Below are positions 39,668 through 48,907 of a stretch of DNA of 54,434 nt, piece after piece. The position numbers and the translations under genes were made by a program. The DNA is from an uncultured Bacteroides sp. (GTDB lineage: Bacteria > Bacteroidota > Bacteroidia > Bacteroidales > Bacteroidaceae). Every line of letters begins with the position of its first letter. Within the stretch, counting starts at the first letter, position 1. Below the pieces are notes generated by a model. It was not told the DNA's origin. It saw only the letters and a program-made list of their open reading frames with translations, and did no database searches. The stretch spans positions 1 to 54,434 of the forward strand of contig CALUJC010000021.1 in NCBI GenBank assembly GCA_944320865.1, read 5' to 3'.

Positions 39668-40705
39668 ATGTTAAGCAAAGTAATCAAACAGGCCTCCATA
39701 GACCACTTTCACAAGTGGCTTGAGCGGGGCGAGAAGTTCGTCATCGTTTCCCACGTATCGCCCGACGGCGATGCCATAGGCTCTTCGCTGGGCTTATGGC
39801 ACTTCCTATGCTCGCAGGGCAAGACGGCCAACGTCATTGTACCCAATGCCTTTCCCGACTTCCTGAAGTGGATGCCCGGCAGCAAGGACATTCTGCTGTA
39901 CGACCGCTATCGGGAGTTTGCCAACAAGCTTATTGCCGAAGCCGACGTGATTTGTTGCCTGGACTTCAACGCCATCCACCGCATCGATGCAGTGGGGCCG
40001 GCCGTGCTGGCTTCGCCTGCGCGGAAGGTGTTGATAGACCACCATCTGCATCCCGAGGATTTTTGCCGGATTGTCATTTCCCATCCGGAGATTTCGTCTA
40101 CCTCTGAGCTGGTGTTCCGCCTCATCTGCCGCCTGGGCTACTTCGGCGAAATCACCAAGGAGGGGGCCGAGTGCATCTACACAGGCATGATGACCGACAC
40201 GGGGGGCTTTACCTACAACTCGAACAACCGCGAGATATACTTCATCATCAGCGAACTGCTCACCAAGGGCATCGACAAGGATGCCATTTACCGCAAAGTG
40301 TACAACACCTATTCCGAGAGCCGCCTGCGCCTGATGGGGTATGTGCTGACGCAGATGAAGGTGTACGACGGATACAACGCTGCCATGATTTCGCTTACCA
40401 AAAACGAACAAGGTCGGTTCAGCTACATTCGTGGCGACAGTGAGGGATTTGTCAACATACCGTTGTCGATAAAGAACGTAGTGCTTTCCTGCTTCCTCCG
40501 CGAGGACACGGAGAAGCCTATGATAAAGATTTCGCTGCGCTCGGTGGGCACTTTCCCCTGCAACAAGCTGGCTGCCGAGTTCTTCAATGGCGGAGGGCAT
40601 CTCAATGCTTCGGGCGGAGAGTTTTATGGCACCATGGAGGAAGCACGCAAGGTGTGGGAGCAGGCGTTGGAAAAATACAAACCGCTGCTTACCGCCAAGG
40701 AATAA
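39668..40705 (+). CDS. DHH family phosphoesterase (NrnA-like)
   Basis: A 345-residue cytoplasmic enzyme with DHH and DHHA1 domains, of the bifunctional oligoribonuclease/pAp phosphatase (NrnA) type. I start at MLSKVIKQASIDHFHKWL (39668); the frame is open further upstream through a repeat and promoter, which is rejected. Metal motifs are VSHVSPDGDAIGSSLG, VICCLDFNAIHRID and VLIDHHLHPEDF, with MMTDTGGFTYNS as the fourth. The C-terminal GGGHLNASGGEFYG is the DHHA1 nucleotide-binding loop. It probably degrades short RNA or signalling dinucleotides. Confidence 0.92.
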   Translation: MLSKVIKQASIDHFHKWLERGEKFVIVSHVSPDGDAIGSSLGLWHFLCSQGKTANVIVPNAFPDFLKWMPGSKDILLYDRYREFANKLIAEADVICCLDFNAIHRIDAVGPAVLASPARKVLIDHHLHPEDFCRIVISHPEISSTSELVFRLICRLGYFGEITKEGAECIYTGMMTDTGGFTYNSNNREIYFIISELLTKGIDKDAIYRKVYNTYSESRLRLMGYVLTQMKVYDGYNAAMISLTKNEQGRFSYIRGDSEGFVNIPLSIKNVVLSCFLREDTEKPMIKISLRSVGTFPCNKLAAEFFNGGGHLNASGGEFYGTMEEARKVWEQALEKYKPLLTAKE

Positions 40706-40786
40706 GGAATAGACCTAAAATGAGGGCGGAAAGGTTAAAAGATGAGAACTTTCCGCTTGTGTAGGTGCACTTCTGTAGAAATGCAC

Positions 40787-40794
40787 TACTTTTG
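40787..40794 (+). promoter_or_regulatory. -7 element TACTTTTG before the DUF4827 gene
   Basis: TACTTTTG fits TAnnTTTG, 22 bases before the start at 40817. No good -33 spacing. Confidence 0.5.
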
Positions 40795-40816
40795 CAAAGC
40801 ATTCAAAATACTAATC

Positions 40817-41440
40817 ATGAAGAAGTTGATATATCTCTTTTTGGCATTATTTGCCTTTAGCATTGGATTTCAAGCATGTGATGACACAAAAACGTATGCC
40901 GAAATGTTGGACGATGAAGATGACGCCATCGCAGACTTCATCCGTGACAGTAGCATTACGGTGATTTCCCAAAGTGAATTCTATCAGAATGATTCGACGA
41001 CCGATGTGTCCAAGAATGAATTTGTGCAGCTTGCCAGCGGTGTGTATATGCAGATTGTGGACAAGGGGGTGGAGGATAAGGCCGACACGGTGAAGAATAA
41101 CGACATCGTGCTGGTGCGCTTTTCGGAATATTGCCTGCTGGAGGAAGACGACAGGGGCTGGAAAGGTATAACCTATTCCAATCTGAATATACCGTATACC
41201 GTAGATGAATTCCGTTATGTAGTGACTTCCTCTTCCATTGCCGGCATATTTACAGGGGGCTACTACATGCAGTCCACCACGTCGGGTGGCTCTGCCGTGC
41301 CTGCGGGCTGGCTGGTTCCGTTGGAGTACGTGCGCGACCGTGCACATGTCAAACTGATAGTTCCCTCAAAAATGGGAACAACCTACGCGCTGTCCAGCGT
41401 AATACCTTTCTATTACGATATCAAGTATCAAATCTATTAA
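40817..41440 (+). CDS. DUF4827 domain lipoprotein (FKBP-like fold expected)
   Basis: A 207-residue lipoprotein. The start is at MKKLIYLFLALFAFSIGFQA (40817), lipobox Cys21, then DDTKTYAEMLDDEDDAI, so the mature N-terminus is very acidic, consistent with surface export. The remainder (VYMQIVDKGVEDKADTVKNN, then DIVLVRFSEYCLLE and VPAGWLVPLEYV) matches the DUF4827 family, which resembles FKBP-type folds. Five bases separate it from glmM, an arrangement I recall from other Bacteroides, so the two are co-transcribed. Function unknown. Confidence 0.85.
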   Translation: MKKLIYLFLALFAFSIGFQACDDTKTYAEMLDDEDDAIADFIRDSSITVISQSEFYQNDSTTDVSKNEFVQLASGVYMQIVDKGVEDKADTVKNNDIVLVRFSEYCLLEEDDRGWKGITYSNLNIPYTVDEFRYVVTSSSIAGIFTGGYYMQSTTSGGSAVPAGWLVPLEYVRDRAHVKLIVPSKMGTTYALSSVIPFYYDIKYQIY

Positions 41441-41445
41441 ACTCT

Positions 41446-42840
41446 ATGACGCTTATTAAATCTATTTCCGGCATTCGCGGCACTATTGGTGGAAAAGCCG
41501 GCGAGGGGTTGAACCCGCTCGACATCGTAAAGTTTACATCTGCTTATGCAACGTTAATCCGGAAAACCTGTACGGTAAAAAGCAATAAAATCGTGGTAGG
41601 GCGCGATGCACGCCTTTCCGGCGAAATGGTGAAAAACGTGGTAGTCGGCACCTTGATGGGCATGGGCTGGGATGTGGTTGATATCGACTTGGCCTCTACG
41701 CCTACTACAGAACTGGCAGTGACTATGGAGGGAGCCAGCGGCGGCATTATCCTTACGGCTTCGCACAACCCCAAGCAGTGGAATGCCTTGAAGCTGCTCA
41801 ACGAAAAAGGCGAGTTCCTGAACAAGGAGGAAGGCAATGAGGTGTTGCGCATTGCTGAGGCCGAAGACTTTGACTTTGCCGATGTAGACCACTTGGGCTC
41901 TTATCGTAAAGACCTTACTTATAACCAGAAACATATAGACAGCGTGCTGGCGCTTGACCTGGTGGACGTGGAAGCCATCCGCAAAGCCGGTTTCAAGGTG
42001 GCTATTGATTGCGTCAATTCGGTGGGAGGCATCATCTTGCCGCAATTGTTGGAAGCATTGGGCGTTGAGCATGTGGAGAAGTTGTATTGCGAGCCTACCG
42101 GTAACTTCCAGCACAATCCTGAACCTTTGGAGAAAAACCTGGGCGACATTATGGCGCTGATGAAGAAGGGCGGTTGTGATGTGGCTTTTGTGGTAGACCC
42201 CGATGTAGACCGCCTAGCCATGATTTGTGAAGACGGGCGTATGTATGGTGAAGAATACACCTTGGTTACAGTGGCCGACTATGTGCTGAAGCATACCCCG
42301 GGCAATACGGTTTCCAACCTTAGCTCTACCCGTGCCTTGCGTGATGTGACCCGCAGCTATGGTCGGCAATATTATGCTTCGGCCGTGGGCGAGGTGAATG
42401 TCACGACCAAGATGAAAGAAGTGGGTGCCGTTATCGGTGGTGAGGGCAACGGAGGTGTCATTTATCCTGCCAGCCATTATGGCCGCGATGCCTTGGTGGG
42501 TATTGCTCTTTTCCTGAGCCACCTGGCACACGAGGGCAAGAAGGTGAGCGAGTTGCGCGCCTCTTATCCTGCTTATTTCATGGCAAAGAACCGCATTGAC
42601 TTGACTCCGGATACAGATGTAGATGCCATCCTTGCCAAGGTGAAAGAGCTGTATAAGAATGAGGAAATCAACGATGTGGATGGCGTGAAAATCGACTTCC
42701 CCGACAAGTGGGTACACCTGCGCAAAAGCAACACAGAACCAATCATCCGCGTATATAGCGAGGCCCATACGCAGGAAGAAGCCGAAGAAATAGGCCGGCA
42801 AATGATGCAGGTTGTTCAAGAGCTTTCAATAGCTGATTAA
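41446..42840 (+). CDS. glmM: Phosphoglucosamine mutase (phosphohexomutase family)
   Basis: Converts glucosamine-6-phosphate to glucosamine-1-phosphate for UDP-GlcNAc synthesis. The catalytic phosphoserine is Ser106 in TASHNPKQWN. The metal loop is DPDVDR at 251-256, the sugar-binding loop is GGEGNGG (about 330) and the phosphate-binding loop is LRKSNTEPIIRVY near the C-terminus. 464 residues. Bacteroidetes members can be annotated as phosphomannomutase or phosphoglucosamine mutase; the gene order fits glmM but specificity is inferred. Confidence 0.9.
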   Translation: MTLIKSISGIRGTIGGKAGEGLNPLDIVKFTSAYATLIRKTCTVKSNKIVVGRDARLSGEMVKNVVVGTLMGMGWDVVDIDLASTPTTELAVTMEGASGGIILTASHNPKQWNALKLLNEKGEFLNKEEGNEVLRIAEAEDFDFADVDHLGSYRKDLTYNQKHIDSVLALDLVDVEAIRKAGFKVAIDCVNSVGGIILPQLLEALGVEHVEKLYCEPTGNFQHNPEPLEKNLGDIMALMKKGGCDVAFVVDPDVDRLAMICEDGRMYGEEYTLVTVADYVLKHTPGNTVSNLSSTRALRDVTRSYGRQYYASAVGEVNVTTKMKEVGAVIGGEGNGGVIYPASHYGRDALVGIALFLSHLAHEGKKVSELRASYPAYFMAKNRIDLTPDTDVDAILAKVKELYKNEEINDVDGVKIDFPDKWVHLRKSNTEPIIRVYSEAHTQEEAEEIGRQMMQVVQELSIAD

Positions 42841-42848
42841 CGGTTTGT

Positions 42849-42907
42849 GATTAGTGGTTAATGATGAGGATAGGTTGATTGCTAAACTCAAGCATTAACC
42901 ACTAATC
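42849..42907. terminator. Bidirectional hairpin between glmM and the Nudix gene
   Basis: Perfect 15-bp arms GATTAGTGGTTAATG (42849-42863) and CATTAACCACTAATC (42893-42907) sit between two convergent genes. It probably insulates both transcripts. The motif resembles simple AT-rich intergenic repeats of Bacteroides. Confidence 0.65.
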
Positions 42908-42919
42908 GCTAACTGTTAA

Positions 42920-43444
42920 TCATTGATTCAATATGCGTCGGCGTAGTGCCTCTACACGCTCAATCTCTCCTTCAAAATTTGGGGTAAAAACGCCTTTCCC
43001 CAAGTTTTCCTTTATTTCTTCCGTAGTCCAGAAACGTCCCCCATCCAGTTCATCCGAAGGATGGATATCGCCATCATACGTGGTGGCGTGCACAAAGACC
43101 AATTCACGCTCGCGCATAGAGTCGAATACGTAATGCGTCAGTCTTTCAGGGGTGAAATCGGTAATGCCTAGTTCTTCGCATACCTCACGCCTCAGGGCCT
43201 GCTCTACGCTTTCTCCGAGGTCTACATGGCCGCCTACGGCTGTATCCCATCGGTTGGGTTGGATGTCTTTCCATGCCGGTCGTTTCTGCAAATAGAGCTG
43301 TCCTTGCGAGTTGAATACATGTAAGTGTACCACCGGATGCAGCAGTCGGCTCCCGTTGTGGCATTCGCCACGGGTGGCAGCTCCGGTGATATTCCCTTCC
43401 TCGTCTACTATGGGAAACATTTCTTGATTATTGTCTTGATTCAT
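42920..43444 (-). CDS. Nudix hydrolase
   Basis: A 174-residue Nudix enzyme with the complete box GHVDLGESVEQALRREVCEE then LGI at residues 72-94 (Gx5Ex7REUxEExGU). The N-terminal DEEGNITGAATRGECHNGSR and LLHPVVHLHVFNSQGQLYLQ, then KRP, resemble the isopentenyl-diphosphate-isomerase-like (YfcD) subgroup. Substrate is unknown. It is monocistronic and convergent with glmM. The start ATG at 43444 follows an AT-rich stretch with no clear promoter. Confidence 0.92.
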   Translation of the reverse strand: MNQDNNQEMFPIVDEEGNITGAATRGECHNGSRLLHPVVHLHVFNSQGQLYLQKRPAWKDIQPNRWDTAVGGHVDLGESVEQALRREVCEELGITDFTPERLTHYVFDSMRERELVFVHATTYDGDIHPSDELDGGRFWTTEEIKENLGKGVFTPNFEGEIERVEALRRRILNQ

Positions 43445-43514
43445 ACTGATGAGTTAGAATATATCGTTGTTTTAGAAAATTGTGTTTTAGAAGTCAAGAA
43501 GGGAGCGTTATTAA

Positions 43515-46500
43515 TTATTTTCCTATAGGGCAAATTGTAATTATTCGGTGATAGCCTTGTGGATATACCCGGTAGGCATTAAAAACTGAACGGGCTGTAC
43601 ATCCTACTCCTGTTGTGGCATAGTCAAGATTTAATGTAATGCCATCTTGGCGTTCAAGCTGGTAGGTGTACATGGCTTTTGTCAAATTGTCCGTTGAATA
43701 AGGATAGGCGTTGAAGTTAAACCATTGGTCCATTTTGAATAAGAGACCTTTCCCGTAAGCATCTGTCATTCTGAGCCAACGATTATCGGTTCGTAAGCCG
43801 TAATCTTGGGGGATGAGGTAAGGTTCGTACATATCATCCACGGTAGATTTGTAAATTCCTACTTTATAGCCGGTCTTTCTATCGGGATAGTTCTCCTGCG
43901 GTCCGCGTCCGTACCACTCTACCTGATTGAGTGAAGCATCCAGCGTCATGCATAGGCCTATGCGGGGTAGCCAGAGCGGCATTTTTCCTTGCGGGATAAC
44001 GGTGTGTTGAACAATAATGCTTCCGTCGCCCGAGATGGTATAGGTGAACAAGTTCTCAAACCCGTTGTTTTGCCTTCCGGAGATATACAAGTCTTTCTTT
44101 TCCAACTCGTTGCTTCCCGTGCGGCAGATTTCACGCACCCGGAGGATGGCTTTCCCCTCCACGAGTTCGGCCTGTATGGAGATGGGGTAAGGCGTGAGGC
44201 GGTCGATGCCCGTAGAGTAATACTCGGTAGCCACCTGTCGTCCGAATCCCTCCTTCCAGTTCCGAGAATAGGCGTTGAACGAGCACCACTGGTCTTGCTC
44301 GTTGGCGAGCGGTGCACGCCATACGTTCAGTTGCAGGGGTTCGCGAAGCATCTCTTTGCCGTTGTATTGCAGGGATACCAGCCGTCCTTCATCGAATACA
44401 TACCGGAATCCGGTTCCCGAGACAATCCATTTTCCGTTTTCTTCTGTCAGTCCGACTTTAGGATAAGTCGGTTTGGATGCTGTTTCCGGAGCACGATGCC
44501 AAGGCAATTCCAGTTGTTCCCAAGCGACTTCAAACCCGGCAGGTGCCCAGCGTTCGGCTTTCCGAAGTGAGGAGCTTAAGGTTAATCTGTACTCCACGCC
44601 CGGTTGGATTTGTTCCGGTTTATGGAAAGGAATACGTATTTTTGTGCGCGACAGAGGCTTTGCCTGGCAGTCCAGTTCACCTTCTTCAAGAATTTTTCCG
44701 TCTGCTTCGAGGAACCAACGGGTCTGGTAATGGGAAGCGTCCAGAAAGTGGTTACGGTTCCACACTTCCACCCAACCGTTTTCTGCATCCAGCCAACTGA
44801 AGGCGAGGGGTTGAACGGTCTTTTTCATCTGCCACATTTCGGGCTGCACCTTGCGGTCCGGCCAGATGCTTCCGTACGTGCGGGCTCCGATGCCGTAGCT
44901 ATAGAAAGTACCTTCATCGGTCTCTTTCTCGAAATCGAGCCATAATACAGCTTCCGAAGGCTTGAAAGCCCCATCGGCCGGAGTTAAAGCCTTTGTAAAG
45001 ATGCCCACGTTGTCCAGCAGAGCGTCGCAGATGTAAACGTCGGTTTCCTGCCCATGTATCTCTGCGTTTCTACCCACGTTGACCGGGAAGGGGAAGTTGC
45101 GTATGTTGCCTGAAGCCGGCCTGCTTCCGATACTCTTTCCATCTATATAAACCGTCATCTCCTTTCCGTCATAAACGCCGCTCAACTGGTGCCATGCCCC
45201 TTCCCAGTCGGTAGGCAAAGGAACGCGAAGGTTGTGCTTTTTATCTGTATAGATGTAGAAATCCAGTGAATCTTTGCCGTGCTGTTGCAGTCCGAATTGG
45301 TAGCTTCCTTTTGTAAGGAACGAACCACAGCTGCTAATCAGCGCTCGGGGATAAACTTCGCACGTCAAGGTCAGTGTCGGGGTGTTTATTTCTACATTCC
45401 CTTGCCGGTATACTTCCACCCACTGGTCGTGCCCGTTCAGGTCTAATGCTTTACTCTGTCCGTGGGTTACCAGACGGGCGTTTCCCATCAGGTGAACCGG
45501 TGTGTGGAAAGGCGAAAGGTCTTCGATGCGTCGCACGGGTTCCTTAAGTCCGGGGCTGACAAAGTCCCAAATGGCACCGCCCATGGTACGGGGATGGGCA
45601 TAGATGACCCGCCAATAGTCGTCCAACCCTCCTCCGCCGTTCCCGGCCACCGACAAGTATTCGTCCATGAAGGAGGGACGTATGTCGCTGCTGTCCGGAC
45701 AAATGCCTACTTGCAGTTCCAACTCCATCGGTGTAGGATAACGAGGACCTATGATTTCTTCTGCCGGGTGTGAGAACGCATTGCCGCCGTACATCCAATA
45801 ACGGGTATTGTCATATTTCCGTCCTTCTTTGATTACTTCCGCAATGTTGAATCCTTCTCCACTTTCATTTCCCGCGCTCCAGAAGAGAACACACGGATGA
45901 TTGCGGTCACGAAGCACCATCCGGCGTACCCGCTCACGGTACATTTCGGTGAAGTCTTCCCGTTGGGAAACAAACTCTGTGGCATGTGCTTCCACTCCCG
46001 CCTCATCGATGATAAACAGTCCATATTCATCGGCCAGCGCCAGGTATTCATTGACAGGCGGATAGTGAGAGATGCGAACGGCATTGAAATTGAATTGTTT
46101 CAGTATCTCAAAATCCTTGCGGATGACGTCTTCCGTCATGGCATGTCCCATTTCCGGATGTTGCATGTGCGAATTCTGCGCGTTTACTTTCAAGGGGACT
46201 CCATTCAGAAGAAAAGTTTCTCCCCGTATTTCCGTTTCTTTGAAGCCGATGCGTTGAGACGCGATGTCTTTCCGAGTACCGTCTGTTCCCAATAATTCCA
46301 TTTCCAGAGTATAAAGATTCGGAGTTTCCGATGTCCATTTCTTTGGAGCATCTACTTGACACGACATGTTCACGCTGGTCTTGGTGCCGGCCTTGATTTC
46401 AAAAGTTTTGCTGGTAAAACGGGTTACTTCTTTTCCTTTATCATTGAGTAACGTAGCGCAGATACGGAATTTGCCCTTGGGTGCCGTCTGTCCATAGTTC

Positions 46501-47258
46501 TTCACGTCCACATCGAGCAACAAATCCGCATCTGTATATGTTTCGTCGAGGTCGGTGCGCACGTACCAGTCGAAGATGCGGGTTTCGGGGGTGGCATAAA
46601 GCCACACGTCGTCGAAGATGCCTGCCAAGCGCCAGTAATCCTGCCCTTCCAGGTAGAAGCCATCGGAATATTTCAATACGCCTACGGCCAAGGTATTCTC
46701 TTTACCGGGTCGGATATAAGAAGTCAAGTTGTATTCGGCAGGTTCTTGTGCACCTTCGTTATAGCCCACATATTGTCCGTTGAGATAGACGAAAGAGGCC
46801 GAAGCTGTTTTTTCCATCCACAAGAAAATCTGTTGTCCTTTCCAATCGTCGGGCACCTGAAACGTACGGCGGTAAACTCCCGTCGGGTTGTATTCATTGG
46901 GAACGTATGGCGGATTGGCTTTAAACGGCGCATGCACATTGCGAAACAATGCGTCGCCAAAACCCTGCATTTCCCAATTCGAAGGTACAAAAATTGAATT
47001 CCACCCGCTGTCGTCAAAATCTTCGGCATAAAAATCGGCCGGGACTTTCCCCGGGACATCCTGGTAAAGGAACTTCCATTTCCCGTTCAACGAGACATGC
47101 TTCTCGGGGACATAAAAGGCATGCCCTTCTTCCTGGTTCTCTTCGAAAACGGCAGTGTTTTCCACATATTCCGTCCGGTTTGGCCATCCTCCCAATGTCT
47201 GGGCTTCAAGTCCTGTAGTCAATAGGAATCCTCCCAAAAGGCAAAAGATTGTTTTCAT
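43515..47258 (-). CDS. GH2 beta-galactosidase-like enzyme with inserted LamG domain
   Basis: A 1247-residue secreted glycoside hydrolase (signal MKTIFCLLGGFLLTTGLEAQ). The order is GH2 sugar-binding domain (about 50-220, with WYRR-like GVYRRTF), immunoglobulin-like domain (about 225-340), TIM barrel (about 345-570), an inserted LamG/concanavalin-like domain (about 590-765), then the DUF4981-type and beta-galactosidase small-chain domains. The acid/base is Glu465 in SAGNESGEG; the nucleophile is Glu533 in FMDEYLSVAGN, replacing the CEYxHAMGN form. The LamG segment splits the usual link between WDFVSPGL and the YG..DRKVQPE block. It is the last gene of the locus, 47 bases after GH30. Probably releases a beta-linked galactose or related sugar. 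Confidence 0.92.
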   Translation of the reverse strand: MKTIFCLLGGFLLTTGLEAQTLGGWPNRTEYVENTAVFEENQEEGHAFYVPEKHVSLNGKWKFLYQDVPGKVPADFYAEDFDDSGWNSIFVPSNWEMQGFGDALFRNVHAPFKANPPYVPNEYNPTGVYRRTFQVPDDWKGQQIFLWMEKTASASFVYLNGQYVGYNEGAQEPAEYNLTSYIRPGKENTLAVGVLKYSDGFYLEGQDYWRLAGIFDDVWLYATPETRIFDWYVRTDLDETYTDADLLLDVDVKNYGQTAPKGKFRICATLLNDKGKEVTRFTSKTFEIKAGTKTSVNMSCQVDAPKKWTSETPNLYTLEMELLGTDGTRKDIASQRIGFKETEIRGETFLLNGVPLKVNAQNSHMQHPEMGHAMTEDVIRKDFEILKQFNFNAVRISHYPPVNEYLALADEYGLFIIDEAGVEAHATEFVSQREDFTEMYRERVRRMVLRDRNHPCVLFWSAGNESGEGFNIAEVIKEGRKYDNTRYWMYGGNAFSHPAEEIIGPRYPTPMELELQVGICPDSSDIRPSFMDEYLSVAGNGGGGLDDYWRVIYAHPRTMGGAIWDFVSPGLKEPVRRIEDLSPFHTPVHLMGNARLVTHGQSKALDLNGHDQWVEVYRQGNVEINTPTLTLTCEVYPRALISSCGSFLTKGSYQFGLQQHGKDSLDFYIYTDKKHNLRVPLPTDWEGAWHQLSGVYDGKEMTVYIDGKSIGSRPASGNIRNFPFPVNVGRNAEIHGQETDVYICDALLDNVGIFTKALTPADGAFKPSEAVLWLDFEKETDEGTFYSYGIGARTYGSIWPDRKVQPEMWQMKKTVQPLAFSWLDAENGWVEVWNRNHFLDASHYQTRWFLEADGKILEEGELDCQAKPLSRTKIRIPFHKPEQIQPGVEYRLTLSSSLRKAERWAPAGFEVAWEQLELPWHRAPETASKPTYPKVGLTEENGKWIVSGTGFRYVFDEGRLVSLQYNGKEMLREPLQLNVWRAPLANEQDQWCSFNAYSRNWKEGFGRQVATEYYSTGIDRLTPYPISIQAELVEGKAILRVREICRTGSNELEKKDLYISGRQNNGFENLFTYTISGDGSIIVQHTVIPQGKMPLWLPRIGLCMTLDASLNQVEWYGRGPQENYPDRKTGYKVGIYKSTVDDMYEPYLIPQDYGLRTDNRWLRMTDAYGKGLLFKMDQWFNFNAYPYSTDNLTKAMYTYQLERQDGITLNLDYATTGVGCTARSVFNAYRVYPQGYHRIITICPIGK

Positions 47259-47305
47259 GAAGATATTACAGTTATAGGTTTGCTAATGATTTTTCGGGTG
47301 CGCGT

Positions 47306-48781
47306 TCAAAAAAGGAACGTATTCAATGAATGAGCTTTTAAAGTCGGAGTGAAAATCTCATTTTGTACATTGAGACTGATGATTTTGTCACTATCCGCAT
47401 TGTTTCCAACAATAACAGCTATGCTTCCATCCGGATTGATAAAAGCTAAGACATCATCATATGCTCCTTCAGTTTGAATACGCTTTGCTCCCGGCAATAC
47501 ATAATGGCTGACATGTTTCATTACATAATATTCGGGAGTAAAGGTAAATGATTTCCCGTTTTCTGATACGGTAATTAACGAATTTTGTGCCCAACCCCAG
47601 CGACTGATGCCTCCTTGCATTAAAGACGTATTCCAATAAGTGTAAACATTTACTCCGTTTTTCAGATAATGTTTCATCAGATTCCACGAATGAGTAGCTC
47701 CTTTCCAGTCATTCTTACCATTTCCACATTCTTGTTCCGTTTGATACAGCTTCAGAGTAGAGTTGTTCTTAGCTACAATAGGCAAAGCGTCTTTACCGGC
47801 CCATTGAAATCCTACGCCTTTCACATATTTTTTGCTATCGGGGTCTTGTAAGACGGTATCAACCAAAGCTACATTGGCTCTTTCTATCGTTCCATAAAAT
47901 ACGTCTACATTCTTCTCTGCCATAGCCGGGCCTAAATATTTGCCGATAAAGGTATTCAATCCTTTTGCCGTCCAGCAGCAACTGGGATATATTTGGGCAG
48001 AATTTGGTTCGTTTTGGGGCATGACCATAAAAATATCAATTCCTTCATTTCGATAGGCATCGATGAACTTGGAGAAATATAGCGCGTAAGCTTTGAAGTA
48101 TTCGTCTTTCTGAATAAAGGCATCATTCCCCTCTAAAATCTCTTTGTCTTCGGGCAAGCCATTGTCGACGATCCTAGACATATAGGTGCTTTCTCCTTCT
48201 TTCAGAATGGATTTCAAGCGCTTCTGCATTTTTATTGTCGAACGACTTGCATAATGTTTGCTATATTTCATCCATACAGGAGGACACCAGGGAGATGCCC
48301 ATAACTTCATATCGGGATTTTCCTGCAATGCTGCTTTGATGAAAGGTATCAATGTCTTCCGGTCATGCTCGATGCTGAAGTTTTTCATTTCGAAATCTCC
48401 ATCCGTATCATTATAAGAATAGTAATCGAGAGAGAAGTCATTGGAAGCAATAGGCATTCTATTAATCATAAAGTTTGCACCTACTCCCGGCTTGAAGAGT
48501 TCATGAAAGATACTATCGCGCTGTGAAGTATCCAGTTTGCTTAGCGAAGCCCAACCTAATTCATTAAAGCAAGTACCGAATCCATCAATAGTTTGTGCAG
48601 TTTTTGTCGCATCTATCAAGATATCAGCCTCTGCTTGTTGACCAGATGCTTGTTGTATGGTCGGTTCCACTACCCAAGGATTCTCAAAAGTTGTGCTAAC
48701 CCATTGCACTTCTTTCTGTTTTTGACACGAAAATAAAAACAGGCAAGCACAGATTGCGGTAAAGTATGCAGATGTCTTCAT
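47306..48781 (-). CDS. GH30 family glycoside hydrolase lipoprotein
   Basis: A 491-residue lipoprotein (lipobox Cys19 in CLFLFSC, then QKQKEVQ). The (beta/alpha)8 barrel has TIDGFGTCFNELGWASL, LWASPWCPPVWMK and the acid/base Glu258 in MPQNEPNS. The nucleophile is Glu349 in LYQTEQECGN. NTSLMQGGISRWGWAQNSLI is a strong match to the beta-1,6-glucanase-like GH30 subfamily 3. The C-terminal beta domain ends at LKAHSLNTFLF. The subfamily is inferred; exo or endo action on beta-1,6-glucan is plausible. It is separated from susD by a long hairpin. Confidence 0.9.
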   Translation of the reverse strand: MKTSAYFTAICACLFLFSCQKQKEVQWVSTTFENPWVVEPTIQQASGQQAEADILIDATKTAQTIDGFGTCFNELGWASLSKLDTSQRDSIFHELFKPGVGANFMINRMPIASNDFSLDYYSYNDTDGDFEMKNFSIEHDRKTLIPFIKAALQENPDMKLWASPWCPPVWMKYSKHYASRSTIKMQKRLKSILKEGESTYMSRIVDNGLPEDKEILEGNDAFIQKDEYFKAYALYFSKFIDAYRNEGIDIFMVMPQNEPNSAQIYPSCCWTAKGLNTFIGKYLGPAMAEKNVDVFYGTIERANVALVDTVLQDPDSKKYVKGVGFQWAGKDALPIVAKNNSTLKLYQTEQECGNGKNDWKGATHSWNLMKHYLKNGVNVYTYWNTSLMQGGISRWGWAQNSLITVSENGKSFTFTPEYYVMKHVSHYVLPGAKRIQTEGAYDDVLAFINPDGSIAVIVGNNADSDKIISLNVQNEIFTPTLKAHSLNTFLF

Positions 48782-48822
48782 TTTTAATTTGATCTAATAA
48801 TTATATGTATATCAAGCATGAG

Positions 48823-48882
48823 GTGTGTCAAAATAGAAAATGCCTGTCATTCTTTCTCTGACATGCTCCTATTCTGACACAC
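48823..48882 (-). promoter_or_regulatory. Long hairpin between susD and GH30
   Basis: Arms GTGTGTCAAAATAG (48823-48836) and CTATTCTGACACAC (48869-48882) pair with one mismatch; inner TGTCA and TGACA extend the stem. In the minus-strand operon this lies after susD and before the enzyme genes, so it could reduce read-through or stabilise the susCD portion of the mRNA. Confidence 0.6.
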
Positions 48883-48907
48883 TTTCATACTCTTATTCAG
48901 TTTGGGA

